Source: Paratinospora sagittata
Taxonomy: Eukaryota; Streptophyta; Magnoliopsida; Ranunculales; Menispermaceae
NCBI GenBank assembly: GCA_035771175.1
Contig: CM069603.1
Location: forward strand, 28,116,308-28,180,307
Direction of reading: 5' to 3'
DNA length: 64,000 nt
In this document: positions 1 to 10,559 of the stretch, piece by piece
Position numbering within the stretch: position 1 is the first letter of the stretch
Layout of the letters: every line of letters starts with the position of its first letter
Notes under the pieces: generated by a model
Told to the model about the DNA's origin: nothing
The model's database searches: none
The model's input: the letters and a program-made list of their open reading frames with translations, nothing else
Program-made: the position numbers and the translations under genes

Positions 1-395
1 TGATGTGTATGATATAACATGGTATAATACAATATGTGGTATATATATAAGGTGTGGTGATGTGTGAAACGTTTTGAAAAGGTGTGATATACAATATAAT
101 CTATAATAGGTGTGTGCTTTGGGATGTTAAAAAAAATCAAAATGGAATAGGGGAAATAAAGAAGAAGGGAGGCGTTGATGGTGGTAAGTTGCAGAGAGGT
201 GGTGGTGGCGATGTGCCGCGGGGAATAGAGCGAGCAAAGAGAAAGAGAGCTTCGAGCAATAGAAAAGAGGCGATTTGGTTTTTGAGCACAGGGTTGAGAG
301 AGAGCGAGGGAGAAAGCTTACATAAGAGTTGTTGACGGCGGCTTCCATGGTGAAGAAGTTGTTTTTCGGCTAACCAGCAGAAAGAGAGATTTGGC

Positions 396-493
396 GATTG
401 GGGTTTTGAGGCGCGATGGGTTTCCGACAAACCAACAGAGAAAAAGATAGGGTTTTGAGGCGCGATGGCTCTGGATAGACCAACAGAGAGAGA
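396..493. repeat. Two-copy ~50-bp tandem duplication
   Basis: Copies start at 396 and 446. Both contain GGGTTTTGAGGCGCGATGG followed by a diverged middle and ACCAACAGAGA. Confidence 0.8.
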
Positions 494-689
494 GAGAAGA
501 AGAAGAATCGAAGTTGCAGTGGCGATGAGCAGCAACGGTGATGAGCGGCAGTGATGAGTAGCAGCGGCTACAGACGGTGGCTCAACAGTGGCGATGAACC
601 AGATGGGAGTTGCAGCGTGCGATGGCGGAGAAAAGAAGAGAGAAGAGAGAGGCGATTGGGTTTTTGTGCGGCTGGGTTTCGAGAGAGAG

Positions 690-751
690 GGGCTTGTGCG
701 ATTGAGGTTTTGAGAGAAAAGGGCTTGTGCGATTTAGGTTTTGAGAGAGAG
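690..751. repeat. Two-copy 31-bp tandem duplication
   Basis: GGGCTTGTGCGATT(G/T)AGG begins at 690 and again at 721, each followed by TTTTGAGAGA. A weaker third copy may lie just upstream from about 653. Confidence 0.8.
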
Positions 752-764
752 GGGCGAGATTGTA

Positions 765-847
765 GCGAGATTTCAGCTGTAGAGGGCGAGATTGCAGCTG
801 TAGAGGGCGAGATTTCAGCTATAGAGGGCGAGATTTCAGCGAGAGCG
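765..847. repeat. Four-copy 21-bp tandem repeat
   Basis: The unit GCGAGATTTCAGCTGTAGAG(G) starts at 765, 786, 807 and 828; the last copy is partial. Because 21 is a multiple of three, open frames through it encode a 7-residue repeat, which inflates ORF length here. Confidence 0.9.
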
Positions 848-1374
848 TAAGGATTGCAGGGCGAGAGAGGCGCAATTTTGCAGGGCGAGCGCGATTGCAG
901 GATCGCAGGGCAAGATTGCAGCGGAGAGAGAGAAGTTTGGCGATTAGTTTCCTTGATAAGGAAGGAGAGTTCGTGATGTGCGCGCCGAAACAGATCGCGA
1001 CTCCGAAGAACAAGGGATGTTCTCGATTGCGATGATCTTGGCGAAGATTTGGATGAGGCGGCGATGGAAAGCGTAGATCGAGTTGTTGATCGAAGCGAAG
1101 ACGACCGACGAAGCATTTGCGACGTTCTTGAATGGCGATTTCTTGAGGCGACGGGGCCGGCAATTTTTTTTTTTTCGAGGGCGATGCCGTCGGAGGCGGC
1201 TAGAAGGTGAGTACGTGAGTTTTATATATATATATATATTTTTTAAAAAAAAAATTCCAGGGGATTTCATACGAGATATACGTGGATATATCCGTTGAAG
1301 CAAAAATCTAATGTAGTTTTTGTGTTTAACACATTCAAGACAATGGTGGAAAATCAATTTTCATCAAGAATTAA

Positions 1375-2069
1375 ATGTGTCAGGTCGGACTGGGTGGTGA
1401 GTGTAGAAGTTTGGGGTCTATCTTAGAGAAATGTGGTATTATATTTCAACATTCTTGTCCTCATGAGCATGAACAGAATGGCAGCGTTGAGCGTAAACAC
1501 AAACATATAATTGAAACAACTCTAACTCTATTAGCCCAAGCTGTGTTACCTGTCTCTTATTGGTGGGAAGCAGCTCAAACAACAGTTTTCTTAATCAATA
1601 AAATTCCAACACTGGTTCTAAAAGGAAGTTCTCCTCATTTTATGTTGTATGGTAAAGCTCCAGACTATAAACAGTTGAAATGCTTTGGGTGTCTATGTAT
1701 CATTGCTTGAGACCCTACCAACAACATAAGTTTCAATTCTACTCTGAGAATCATAAGTTTCAATTCTACTCTGAGAAGCGTATCTTTCTCGGATATAGTA
1801 CTGTCCATAAAGGCTATATGTGCCTAAGCAAATCTGGGAGAAAGTATATCTCACACAATGTGGTATTTGATGAATCTGTTTTTCCTTATAAGTCATTGTT
1901 CACTAATGATCAAGTGAATTATTCTTGTCAAGGGTCTCCTTATGCAGTGATCCAGTTACGTGTTCCACAAACATGCTCACAGAATCAAACACAAACAGCC
2001 TCAGTTGCAAACAATTCAAACTCTGAAATAGTTATTGCTAATAATTCACCCGTATTATCTGATGTTTAG
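1375..2069 (+). pseudogene. Copia integrase, C-terminal part (broken)
   Basis: Two overlapping frames (1,375-1,710 and 1,680-2,069) give the end of the integrase catalytic core and its C-terminal region. Visible landmarks are QNGSVERKHKHI, carrying the catalytic Glu, the YWWEAA...INK...P stretch, and RIFLGYSTVHKGY followed by VVFDES, typical of copia integrase tails. The frame changes near 1,700. A 27-bp in-frame duplication at 1,725-1,778 doubles a nine-residue segment (HKFQFYSE plus one). The first catalytic Asp lies in sequence that is not recovered. Confidence 0.85.
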
Positions 2070-2273
2070 TCGACTGGTTTACAGGATATTCAGTTCACTG
2101 GTCCATCAAAACATGAGCTAAGTCCCCTTCCAACACATCACATGATCACAGGAGCCAAGAATGGCATATTTAAGCCTAAAGTCATGACTGTTGTTAGTTC
2201 TATATGCACTTCTTAGGTTGTTGAACCTACCACTATTACATAGGTTGTAAAACATCAAAAATGGTGTGATGTA

Positions 2274-3050
2274 ATGGAAGAGGAATATAAAGCATTGATG
2301 AAAAATGGTACATGGTCTTTAGTACCAACGTTTGCTGCTCAGAATTTGATTGGGAATCGATGGATTTACAAAATCAAATATAATAGTGATGGATTTTTTC
2401 ATAGATACAAAGCAAGACTTGTGGCAAAGGGATTCCATCAAACTCCTAGAATTGATTTTGGTGAAACTTTCAACCCACTAGCCAAGGCTACAACAGTTCA
2501 AGTTCTACTTGTTCTTGTTGTGCAAAACAAGTGGTCGGTTCATCAATTGGATGTTAATAAAGTGTTTCTCAATGGAACACTCACGGAACAGGTTATTATT
2601 TCTCAACCCGAGGCATTTGTAGATCCAAAGTGTCCTGATCATGTGTGTTTATTACACAAGGCACTATATGGCTTAAAGCAGGCAACTCGAGCCTAGTATG
2701 ATCATTTGAAATCCACTCTACTTGATTAGGACTTCAAGAACTCAAAGGCAGATGCATCCTTGTTTATCAAACAAGTTGGGAGAACTTGTATCTACATATT
2801 AGTATATGTGGATGATATACTGGTAACTAGGGGTGACTCGAGTAAAATTCGTGAAGTCATTAATCAAATGAACACTTCCTTTGCACTCAAAGATCTGGAA
2901 CTTCTTCATTGCTTTTTGGGCATTGAAGTATATAGAGATGACACAGGTATGTACTTGTCCCGGTCTAAGTATGTAAGGACTTATTGGAGAGACTTGAACT
3001 GCAACATCTCAAGTCAATGGACACATCAGCTATTGCGGGCAAACAACTAA
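2274..3050 (+). pseudogene. Copia reverse transcriptase (broken)
   Basis: The reading frame starts with the usual copia N-terminal block ([27 protein letters not shown]), continues through HQLDVNKVFLNG and [10 protein letters not shown], and after stops at 2,694 and about 2,727 reaches ILVYVDDILVT with the YVDD active site intact near 2,800. The first stop falls where the family has Trp (RAWYDH), so TGG became TAG. Sequence beyond 3,050 shifts frame. Homology is certain; activity is excluded by the stops. Confidence 0.9.
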
Positions 3051-3171
3051 CTGCTAGTGATGGTTAATTGTTCTCAAATCCAAAATTGTATCGATACACA
3101 ATAGGGGCATTGTAGTACTTGTCATATCACGACCTAACATTGCTTTCATAACCAATCGTCTGAGCCAGTTT

Positions 3172-3776
3172 ATGCAATGTCCGAGAAAGTCTCATTGGCA
3201 AGCAACGAAGAGGGTCCTTCATTCCCTAACTGGTACTATAAACTTTGGGCTGCATTTTAGTGTCTCAAATCGACTGATTCTTCAAGGGTTTTCTAATATA
3301 GATTGGGGGTGCTCCACATATGATAGGAAATCAGTAGGGGCTTATTGTATGTTCTTGGGAAATTGTCTTATTTCCTGGCAATCCAAACAGTGGTGGCTAG
3401 ATCGAGTGTTGAGTGTAAGTATAGATTGTTGGCGCAAGCAACATCAGAAATTTGTTGGTTACAGTCATTACTGTCAGAGTTGAAGGTGGAGTTGCAAGCT
3501 TCTCCAATCTTATGGTGTAACAATATGAGTGCAAATGTTATGGCAGCTAACCCAGTGTACCATTCTCAACCAAAACACATTGAATTGGACCTTCACTTTG
3601 TGCGTGATCGTGTTCTACAACGCCAGTTGGATGTCAAATATGTACCATCAGTTGATCAATTAGTTGATGGCCTCACAAAGGCACTAACAGCGTCAAGGTT
3701 TCAGTTCTTGAGAACCAATCTCAGGGTCATTTCTACACCCTCTCGATTGCAGGGGGATGTAAGAGAAACTCACTAA
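3172..3776 (+). pseudogene. Copia RNase H (frameshifted)
   Basis: Frame 3,172-3,483 carries the connection domain and the start of RNase H (SHWQATKRVLHSL, DWGCSTYDRKSVGAYC). Frame 3,345-3,776 carries TVVARSSVECKYR, NNMSANVMAANPVYHSQ, KHIELDLHFVRD and the tail QLVDGLTKAL. The two halves join at a frameshift around 3,370-3,400. The stop of the second frame lies just inside the 3' LTR, as in many copia elements. Confidence 0.88.
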
Positions 3777-4000
3777 CTACTAGTGTAATTGTATACTTAA
3801 CTGTAACTGCTATGCATCTAGAAGAGTTAAGTTAGTTGTTATGTCTATTAGAAAGTTGTTAGAACTGAACCAATGTAAGCTTGACATGTGTATCACATAC
3901 AAGTATAAATACAGAGCATCTCCTCAGAAAGTTCTCTGAGCTGAGAATACTTCAGAAACTTTTAGTCTGGTACCTTTTTTTTTTCTTTGAGGAACAACAC
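3758..4000 (+). repeat. 3' LTR of the copia fragment (right end unclear)
   Basis: It starts TGTAAGAG directly after the purine tract. It holds a TATAAATA box at 3,904-3,911 followed by CT-rich and polyA-like sequence, as expected of a promoter-bearing LTR. No second copy is present to fix the end; the boundary given is approximate. Confidence 0.6.
3904..3911 (+). promoter_or_regulatory. TATA box of the copia LTR
   Basis: TATAAATA about 146 bp into the LTR, followed by ACAGAGCATCTCC. Canonical spacing for an LTR promoter, inferred from position only. Confidence 0.5.
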
Positions 4001-4126
4001 CTTTTACACATCTTTACCTTTTTTTCTTGTTATGTTCTTGTTTATTTTCTTTACTTTTTTTTAGATAACATGGTTGGGTATTGGTCGAGCTTACACGCAC
4101 CAACTAATCTCAAGAACAAGCTCTAA

Positions 4127-4902
4127 TGAAGGGAGAGAATCTTCTTTACTTTTTCAATACAACAACCTTTTTTACTAGACCAAAAAGAGTTTCAATAGTT
4201 TTAACAATGTAGGAATATTAAACTAAAATTTTGAATAATTAATCTGTTACATTTCTAATGAAATGTTCAATTTTTTTTTAGCTTTGCCTTTCTACGTATT
4301 TCAGCGTCTGTATGTGGATAAAGTGCAAATTAAAATCTCATCAAAAACAAATCATAAGCTCAAGGTACTAAAACCATCAACTTCTTTTCACATATCATTT
4401 AATTTTTTGTAGAAACTTGATTCTTGATTGTCAAGCCTAATATAGTGTAATGATAAATGATTAGGTAATATAATCTGTAAAAAAAATTAAAAAGAAAAAA
4501 ATGAACCCAAATCGTCTACATATGTCCAAGGTCATTCTTATCTCACCCTTTGTAAGAAAGTTTTTAACCTTTTGCTTGATAATTTTATACTTTTGCCGTT
4601 AAAAGGATAAATTTTGGTTTGTGAAATATAATTAATGTAATGATAAATGATTAGGTAATAATATCTGTAAAAAAAAATGTAATAATAAATTTTATTCTTA
4701 TCTTAGAAAGAAAAAAAAATGATAGTGAAACTTTGAGAAATAATTCTTAAGCAATAGAAGTAGGCAAAGATTATCATACTATGTAAAAATTCCTACACAT
4801 CATTATTTTAATTTACACTTAATTACGAACTTGTTAAGTTTCTTAAAGCCTTAAAATTAAAAAAGTTTAAAAAAAAAAAAGCAGCTTGGTAATTAATACA
4901 AC
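4127..4902. other. AT-rich intergenic DNA
   Basis: Low-complexity A/T runs. A short phrase (TGTAATGATAAATGATTAGG) occurs at about 4,445 and again at about 4,635. No coding or RNA gene seen. Confidence 0.6.
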
Positions 4903-5045
4903 TTCCAACAATGTGCAGGTCCCGGGGAAGGGTCGAACCACTTTAGGTCTATTATACACAACATTACCTTACATCACAAGATGTTATTTCCATGATCAAA
5001 TTCATGAGTGCATTGTCACATGACAACAACTTTCATTGTTACTCG
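4903..5045 (-). mobile_element. Au-type SINE remnant
   Basis: The plus strand reads GTGCAGGTCCCGGGGAAGGG followed by TCGAACCACTTTAGGTCTAT, and then CATTACCTTACATC and TCACATGACAACAACTTTC. This is the reverse complement of the plant Au SINE body as I remember it: a GTTGTTGCCATGTGA start, then a GGTTCGACCC B-box-like region, then TTCCCCGGACC. The element therefore points to the minus strand. Its tRNA-derived head is degraded and ends are approximate. Confidence 0.7.
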
Positions 5046-7146
5046 TCTTCTATTGAAACCTAAATTAATGTCAAAAAACCAAATCAAACCCCCTATTGGA
5101 TTTATATATACATGGGTTAACAAGTTTTAATGTATGGTTTATTTGTAGAGTTAATTGTTACTAAGCTGTAACTTTTATTTCAATGTCCAAAAAAAAAAAA
5201 AAAACTTTTATTTCAGTTTTCTTATTTTTCATGTGAGATTTCACCTATTCTCTAATCTCATTCCAATTTTCAAATAACAATCAATATTTTTTTGTAACTT
5301 TTATTCTTATTAAAATATAATTATATATTTTCTTCCTTATATAAAGTATGTAATGATATGCAATTTTATTTTATTTAAATAAAACTAATATCAACACTCG
5401 TTAAAATGTAAAAAAAAAAAAATTAGAGTGTATACATATATATGTTATAATGCCAATACTTGGAAGCATTCACAATGATGTTAAGATTTAGGGTTTAGGG
5501 TTTTCCTTTGTATACATTATTGTATATATTTATGAAAAATTCATAGTTTTAAAAATGAGAAATGCTATATATATATATATAGCTTGTAAATCATGCATTA
5601 TTTGCCACAATTTTGTAATTTTAAGATGAGAAAGTTTAAGATAGTTGATTAAAACTTTTAACTTTTTTGATTAGTATTTTATAAAAATATATTTATGTTA
5701 TTGTTTCAAGGATACAAATCTTATTGGTAGATAAAATAATGATTTCATAGGTAACTTATAAATTAGATTTAATCTCTATTTTTTATTAAATTCAATTATG
5801 AATAAAAATCTATATGTAAAAAAAAAAATTAAATGCATGGACTTAAGTTTAACCATAAAACTAGATGAATTAAACATATTAAGAAAAAAAAATTATAATA
5901 ACTAAATAATTTAAAATAAGTGCACCATTTTAGTTTTAAAATTTTATGGGTAAATAAAGTAACAATTTCATGGGCACATGAAAGTTAGATTCAATTACCT
6001 GGCAAAAAGTTTATAAGTTAGATTTTACATGTACCCATGAAATTATTATTTTGTGCACCCATTAATTTAAAATTATTATTTATGTTCCCATAAAATTTTA
6101 TAAGTTAAAATGGTGTACTTAGTTTATTTATTTTTTATTTATTTATTGATTATATTTTTTCTTAATACATTTAATTTATCTACCCTTATTATTTAAGTTA
6201 AATGCATGACTTTGAAATTTATGGGAAATGAAGAGTACAAAGTCTTCATGCATGGTGTGAGATTTTTTTATAAATTTCTTAATTAAGTAATGATGTTTTT
6301 TTTCTGATACACTGCAAATGCATGTGCATGTTGACTAGTATGTATCTCCATATCCCTTCATCCCTTAAAAGTTATTTATTCCATAAATTAAAGTGTTAAA
6401 TTTTGAGGGGTACAAAAACAAAATTAAATAGCAAAAGTTTCTCTACCTTGAAAATCACACACCATTTGCCACAAATATGATTTGGAGGCTTCTTATAATA
6501 TTAGAGTTGCAGGTTGGTGGTTCCCAACAAGCTCCCTTTTCATTAAAAGAGGTACATTTAAATTAGGACATTTGAAAAAATTTGTAATTTAAAGACGAGA
6601 AAATTAAGAATAGTTTAAGGGTTTTAGGATTTAAGATTTAGGTGTGTTTTTTTATGAGAAAGAAGTTTGTTAGGTACTTGCAAACCATATGGTAAAAGCC
6701 TTCACATCATATTCATGGCAAAGGGCTTGTGATTTTGATCACGATATAACATTTCTCTTTAAAAATCACAAAACATAAACCCCATTGTAACAAAAAAAAA
6801 AAAAAAAAAGGAAAACCGCTTTCTTTAATTAGCCTTATATATTTTCCTTAACGGCCCTTGTGAGTTACTACCAGCAGGAGTGAAATTCTCACCGCTCAGC
6901 ACAGCCCAAGCCTACATACACCAAGAACCCACTCAGGATTGGTTGGCCAATCAAGCTCATTCGAGATAACAATTTGGCTCGAGGCCCATGAGTCTAACCC
7001 GGCCCACTATAAATGGCTCGGTTCAAACTCTGGCCTGACTATTACATGAACCGGTCTGGTTCGGTCCCAAAATTTATTGGAGGGATTTAGGATCACATAG
7101 ATAGACCCGGCCCTGCCTGCTAACTTGATTCAAAGGCCCAAAAATT
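5046..7146. other. AT-rich intergenic DNA with one telomere-like word
   Basis: A/T-rich DNA with direct and inverted near-repeats around 5,940-6,120 (ATTTTATGGG / CCCATAAAAT types). TTTAGGGTTTAGGG at 5,487-5,500 is a short telomere-like (telo-box) motif. From about 6,895 the sequence becomes richer in GGCCC words (see the paired repeat entries). Confidence 0.5.
6895..7146. repeat. GGCCCGGCCC-rich repeat, left copy
   Basis: Contains AACCCGGCCCACTATAAATG, GGCTCGGTTC, ACCGGTCTGGTTCGGTCCC and AGACCCGGCCCTGCC. The same vocabulary recurs at 9,190-9,360, so the intervening 2 kb may have been inserted into one older repeat. Family not identified. Confidence 0.4.
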
Positions 7147-7167
7147 ATGCCTGATTATATATACATA

Positions 7168-7169
<2 letters not shown>

Positions 7170-7202
<33 letters not shown>
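7170..7202. repeat. (TA)n microsatellite
   Basis: An uninterrupted TA dinucleotide run of about 32 bp. Confidence 0.95.
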
Positions 7203-7206
<4 letters not shown>

Positions 7207-7280
7207 CGACGACTTCGGTATCACAACCAGTTTACCCATTATCCAGCTCATCGAATGCGCGTACAACTGGTATCAGAGCC
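7203..7280 (+). repeat. Primer-site module, copy 1
   Basis: GAAACGACGACTTCGGTATC and TTTACCCATTATCCAGCTCA lead to GTACAACTGGTATCAGAGCC. The last 13 bases (TGGTATCAGAGCC, 7,268-7,280) match the initiator tRNA-Met 3' end, the primer site used by Ty1/copia elements and by plant pararetroviruses. A diverged second copy lies at 8,163-8,270. Confidence 0.7.
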
Positions 7281-8162
7281 AAGTGAGTCTCTCAGTTCAA
7301 AAATACAACGGTGGTTCACTACCTTCTAGTCATGTTTGATGTTTCCGGTCATACTCGAAATTGTAACTGTCTTGAGTATTTTTGGGTTTTTGTTTATGGT
7401 TACACTTTGTTTAATACCTTCTTTGTTAGTCAAATCCTTTCTCAATTGGATCACAAACTTCATGAGCCAATCCTTTCTAGTGATAATGAGTCTTTTGAAG
7501 TTGTTTCAGAAGATGATGATGCAATAATATACTCTGACTCAGAGTAAGTTTAGTTTTGTACCCTATTGATCACGACCAGTAAGCATCGTGATATTCAAGA
7601 ATAGTATGTTTTAGACTTGCCATCCCATCGGATCTGGTCTATAAGAAAACTTGAGTAAGCCTTGCTGAAAACTTGATCTTTAGAGTCTGTGTCTGGCCAA
7701 GACCTGTGTTCAACAATAGTGGCCTTTATCTACCGCCGTTGTTAGCCGTTAGCCAAGGGGGCTTCAGGCGTTTTAGGCACTAGGTAGACCTTTCTTTTTG
7801 TTTGAACTTTACAGTCTTTGGCCCAACATGGAACCGTCTGTATCTAAAGAATCTGAAGTTTTTGATGCATTATCTTCCCAAAAATCCAAGGGTTGTATGA
7901 AGTTGAGTACATTCCAAATGAAAAAGGAATTATCCCATCCACTCTATTTAATCATATTCTCCCTTCAAGTGTGTATAATACATCCCCGGTTACCTTATCC
8001 AAAAAATTAAAAAAATTGTTCCAAAAGCCTGCTCCTAAAAGCCTAATCAAAGAATATGTACAGCTCTCTGATTTCTCTGAACTCGAAGTACTCGTTGATC
8101 AAGTTGAGCATTTTCTCCCTCTTACTTTTCCAAAATCCCATGTTACCCCCAATCCGTGTATT
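7281..8162 (+). other. Retroelement-like leader and ORF remnants
   Basis: Between the two primer-site modules are short open frames. One at 7,311-7,547 ends in a very acidic tail (SEDDDAIIYSDSE). Another at 7,893-8,198 (101 codons) has a basic centre and runs into the second module. No protein domain is recognised. Position after a tRNA-Met primer site suggests the leader and first ORF of a reverse-transcribing element, copia or Caulimoviridae, but the protein does not decide between them. Confidence 0.35.
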
Positions 8163-8270
8163 GAAACGGCGACTTCAGTATCACAACCAAGCACATAGCG
8201 TCTTGGAAGACCGCAACCAATTTACCCATTATTCAGCTCGTCGAATGCACGTACAATTGGTATCAAAGCT
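8163..8270 (+). repeat. Primer-site module, copy 2 (with 30-bp extra)
   Basis: GAAACGGCGACTTCAGTATC matches copy 1. An extra segment (about 30 bp, AGCACATAGCGTCTTGGAAG and following) is then followed by TTTACCCATTATTCAGCTCG and GTACAATTGGTATCAAAGCT. The primer site is degraded by two changes. The copies are about 960 bp apart in direct orientation. Confidence 0.7.
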
Positions 8271-9190
8271 TGTAATGTTTTGTTTCCAGCCCATGTTACC
8301 CCCAATCTATATATATATATATGTATGTATAAATTGTAATATATTCTTAATACAAAGTTACACATACACATATATATATTTTATAATAAAATATATATGT
8401 GCACGTAATTAAGAGTATAAAATGAAAAAATAAAACATGATTAAAATTTTGTTATATAAATATATAATTAAAGTATATATAGTATATATAAATATAATAC
8501 GTATCACATACATAATACATTGTGTCAAAAAAAAATATAATGTATATATAATGATAAAAAAACATAATCAAGTGTATTATTATAATTAAGAGTGTATAAA
8601 ATGTGTATAATATATATTTAATTAAGTCAATAGTGTTATTTAATTAAGGGTTTATATTTGTATTATATATACATTATTAAGAGTATGTTCAATTAAGTAT
8701 GTAATACGAATAATCCACATATCTAGTCTATTTCTTAACAAAACAAATAATCTACATACATATTCTATTTCTTAATAAGAGTATATATAGTATGCAATTA
8801 TAGTATAAAATAGTAAAAACAAAACATAATTAAGATTCAAGAGTATTATATAATTAGATAATATATTATACATACATATACACACGCACAAACTTATATA
8901 TATATATATACCAAATATATTTTATTAAGTATACTCTCTAAAAGTATATAGTAGGGCTAGATATAAATATACAATGAATTTAACTAAATTATAATTAGAA
9001 TTGCGCTAAAATTATGAAAGAAAGAAATAAATATATTATCTAGTTACATACATAAACTAATTCATTTAGAATATATTAACACATATTTAAGATAAATTAA
9101 ATAAATAATATTTTTAATTTGTATGTTTTATTTAATTATTTAACTAAAATTTATATTTTATTGTAACTAATCTAACATTAAAATATGTAA
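8271..9190. other. AT-rich low-complexity DNA
   Basis: Dominated by TA/ATATAT runs and (A)n. Nothing else seen. Confidence 0.7.
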
Positions 9191-9365
9191 TTGGTTATAT
9201 TAGTAGTCCAAAAGCCCGACCCAAAGGCCCGGTCCATTTGTTTTTAAGGTTGGGTCTGAGCTAAGGTTTTTTAATATTGGCTCGGCCTGACCCGATTATT
9301 CATAGGCTCGGTAGGACCGGGCTGGGCCAAATAGTCTGAATTGTCACCTCTAAGGCTCACTCTTG
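9190..9365. repeat. GGCCCGGTCC-rich repeat, right copy
   Basis: AAAGGCCCGGTCCATTTG, GGCTCGGCCTGACCCG, GGCTCGGTAGGACCGGGCTG. Resembles 6,895-7,146 in word content. Confidence 0.4.
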
Positions 9366-9692
9366 CAAAGCTCGGGGCTGGAAATTCGGTGATTTTTTTT
9401 TTTAATATTGTAAATATTATATTAACTAAAATGTAAAAACTATGAAATTATTCTAAAATATTAATTTATAAATAAATTTTATTCAAGAAGTTTTAAAAAT
9501 AAAGTAATAGAAAATAGCTCCTAAACAAATTGAATTTGATTGAATATATTTTAATTTCATGAAAGTGAATTGTAAAAAGGAAAAAGAAAAAAAAGTGAAA
9601 AGACGCCATGTTTTAATATGCATATGGTTAAAATTTAGCAACATAATTGTTTACAACAAATATAAAATAATCAAATAAATTATTCGTGTCCT

Positions 9693-10530
9693 TTAGTATG
9701 TAAGTATTAAATATTCCGAACCTAATCCATGGATCCTCCCAAATATCAACAGACCAAAGTCTAAGAGTCTTGTACCCGCCAAAAGGCTTCTCCAAACCGA
9801 AGGACTTCTTCCCAATTTAGCCTTGAGAAGATTATTAGAAGAATGGTATTTGGCTTTGTAACAAGCACTTACAAGAGAGTCCGGGGAGGAGATCACGTAG
9901 GACACTGTTTGACAAGAAGGGCTAAATTAAATGGGTAATGCTAGATGTATACGAAATATTATTACGTAATTCAAAATAATTTTATTTTTATTTATAATAT
10001 CAAATATATATATTAAAAAAGTATATTAATTAATTATTTTTTAAATTAAATAGCTCTATATCCCTAAAGCCCAGTCTGCCATTTTTCTTGGGAAGAGGGA
10101 GCCTTTGCCAATTATTGCACCAGTGAATGCTAGATTTGTCCCTATGCGAACCCCACCAAAACTTTTGCCAATTTTGAATGACTGAACAGGGAAGCTTAAA
10201 GCAGGACATAATGTAAATTGGAATGGCGAATCCCACAACTTTTATAAGGATTTCTTTCCCAGCTTGAGAGAGCAAGTGCTCATCCATGAACCTTGTATTC
10301 AGCTTGGCATTTAAATCAGTAAATGCCTCTTTTTGGGATCTTCCAAAATCAACAATTAAGCCAAGATACTTCCCCAGACATTCATTAGCATTCATACAAA
10401 GACATTCATTAGCCTTCTTAGGTTTAAGGGTGGCTGGTTTAGTCATTTCTTGCACCTTTCGGGTCGAGTGTGGAACCAGGTGCTCTACTGCCCAGGTGCT
10501 GTACTGCTGTAGCTCGACACCCACACACAC
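9693..10530 (-). mobile_element. LINE (non-LTR) remnant, 3' part of ORF2
   Basis: On the minus strand the upstream block (10,530-10,056) reads LGKYLGL, GRSQKEAFTDL, LLSQAGKEILIKVV, IPIYIMSCFKLP, FWWGS and GRLGFRDIELFNL. The downstream block (9,905-9,693) reads SLVSACYKAKYH followed by GRSPSVWRSLLAG. These are the standard consecutive motifs of plant L1-type ORF2 C-terminal to the polymerase. The blocks are separated by a short insert (9,933-10,041). A 24-bp tandem duplication near 10,380-10,420 doubles NECL. Stops and frame changes make it inactive. Confidence 0.88.
9923..10051. mobile_element. MITE-like insert with 10-bp target duplication
   Basis: A 109-bp AT-rich segment (9,933-10,041, beginning GGGTAATGCTAGATGTATAC) interrupts the LINE exactly where FNL is expected to run on. 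It is flanked by TAAATTAAAT at 9,923-9,932 and 10,042-10,051. Removing the insert and one copy restores the LINE motif order. A 9-10 bp duplication is typical of Mutator-type MITEs, though I do not see clear terminal inverted repeats. Confidence 0.65.
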
Positions 10531-10559
10531 GCCTTACCTAAAGAGTCAATAGAGCACGC

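Larger units (their letters stand above)
130..1210. other. GC-rich purine-biased region, no gene supported
   Basis: The plus strand is strongly G/A-rich (many GAGAGA runs and GGCGATT / GGTTTTGAG words), unlike the AT-rich DNA that follows. Overlapping open frames of 70-180 codons occur on both strands, but their products are low-complexity (Ser/Arg/Pro- or Glu/Gly/Arg-rich), overlap one another and show no domain, so I do not call a gene. The region is assembled from small tandem duplications listed separately. It could be the leader or first-exon region of a host gene, or part of a transposon terminus. The sequence does not decide. Confidence 0.5.
1337..3757 (+). mobile_element. Ty1/copia retrotransposon fragment, 5'-truncated
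   Basis: From 5' to 3' the fragment encodes the C-terminal half of integrase, reverse transcriptase and RNase H, the order that defines the copia superfamily. Gag, protease, the integrase zinc-binding part and the 5' LTR are missing; upstream of about 1,337 the sequence changes to GC-rich non-coding DNA. A purine-rich tract (CAGGGGGATG) precedes a TG that starts a likely 3' LTR at 3,758. Multiple stops and frameshifts show it is dead. Confidence 0.9.

Noticed and set aside
137..1116. Minus-strand ORFs of 132 and 182 codons in the GC-rich region
   Set aside because: They are low-complexity, overlap plus-strand frames and repeat units, and have no domain or splice support.
5487..5503. Interstitial telomere repeat
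   Set aside because: Only two TTTAGGG units, within chance and typical of plant telo-box motifs.
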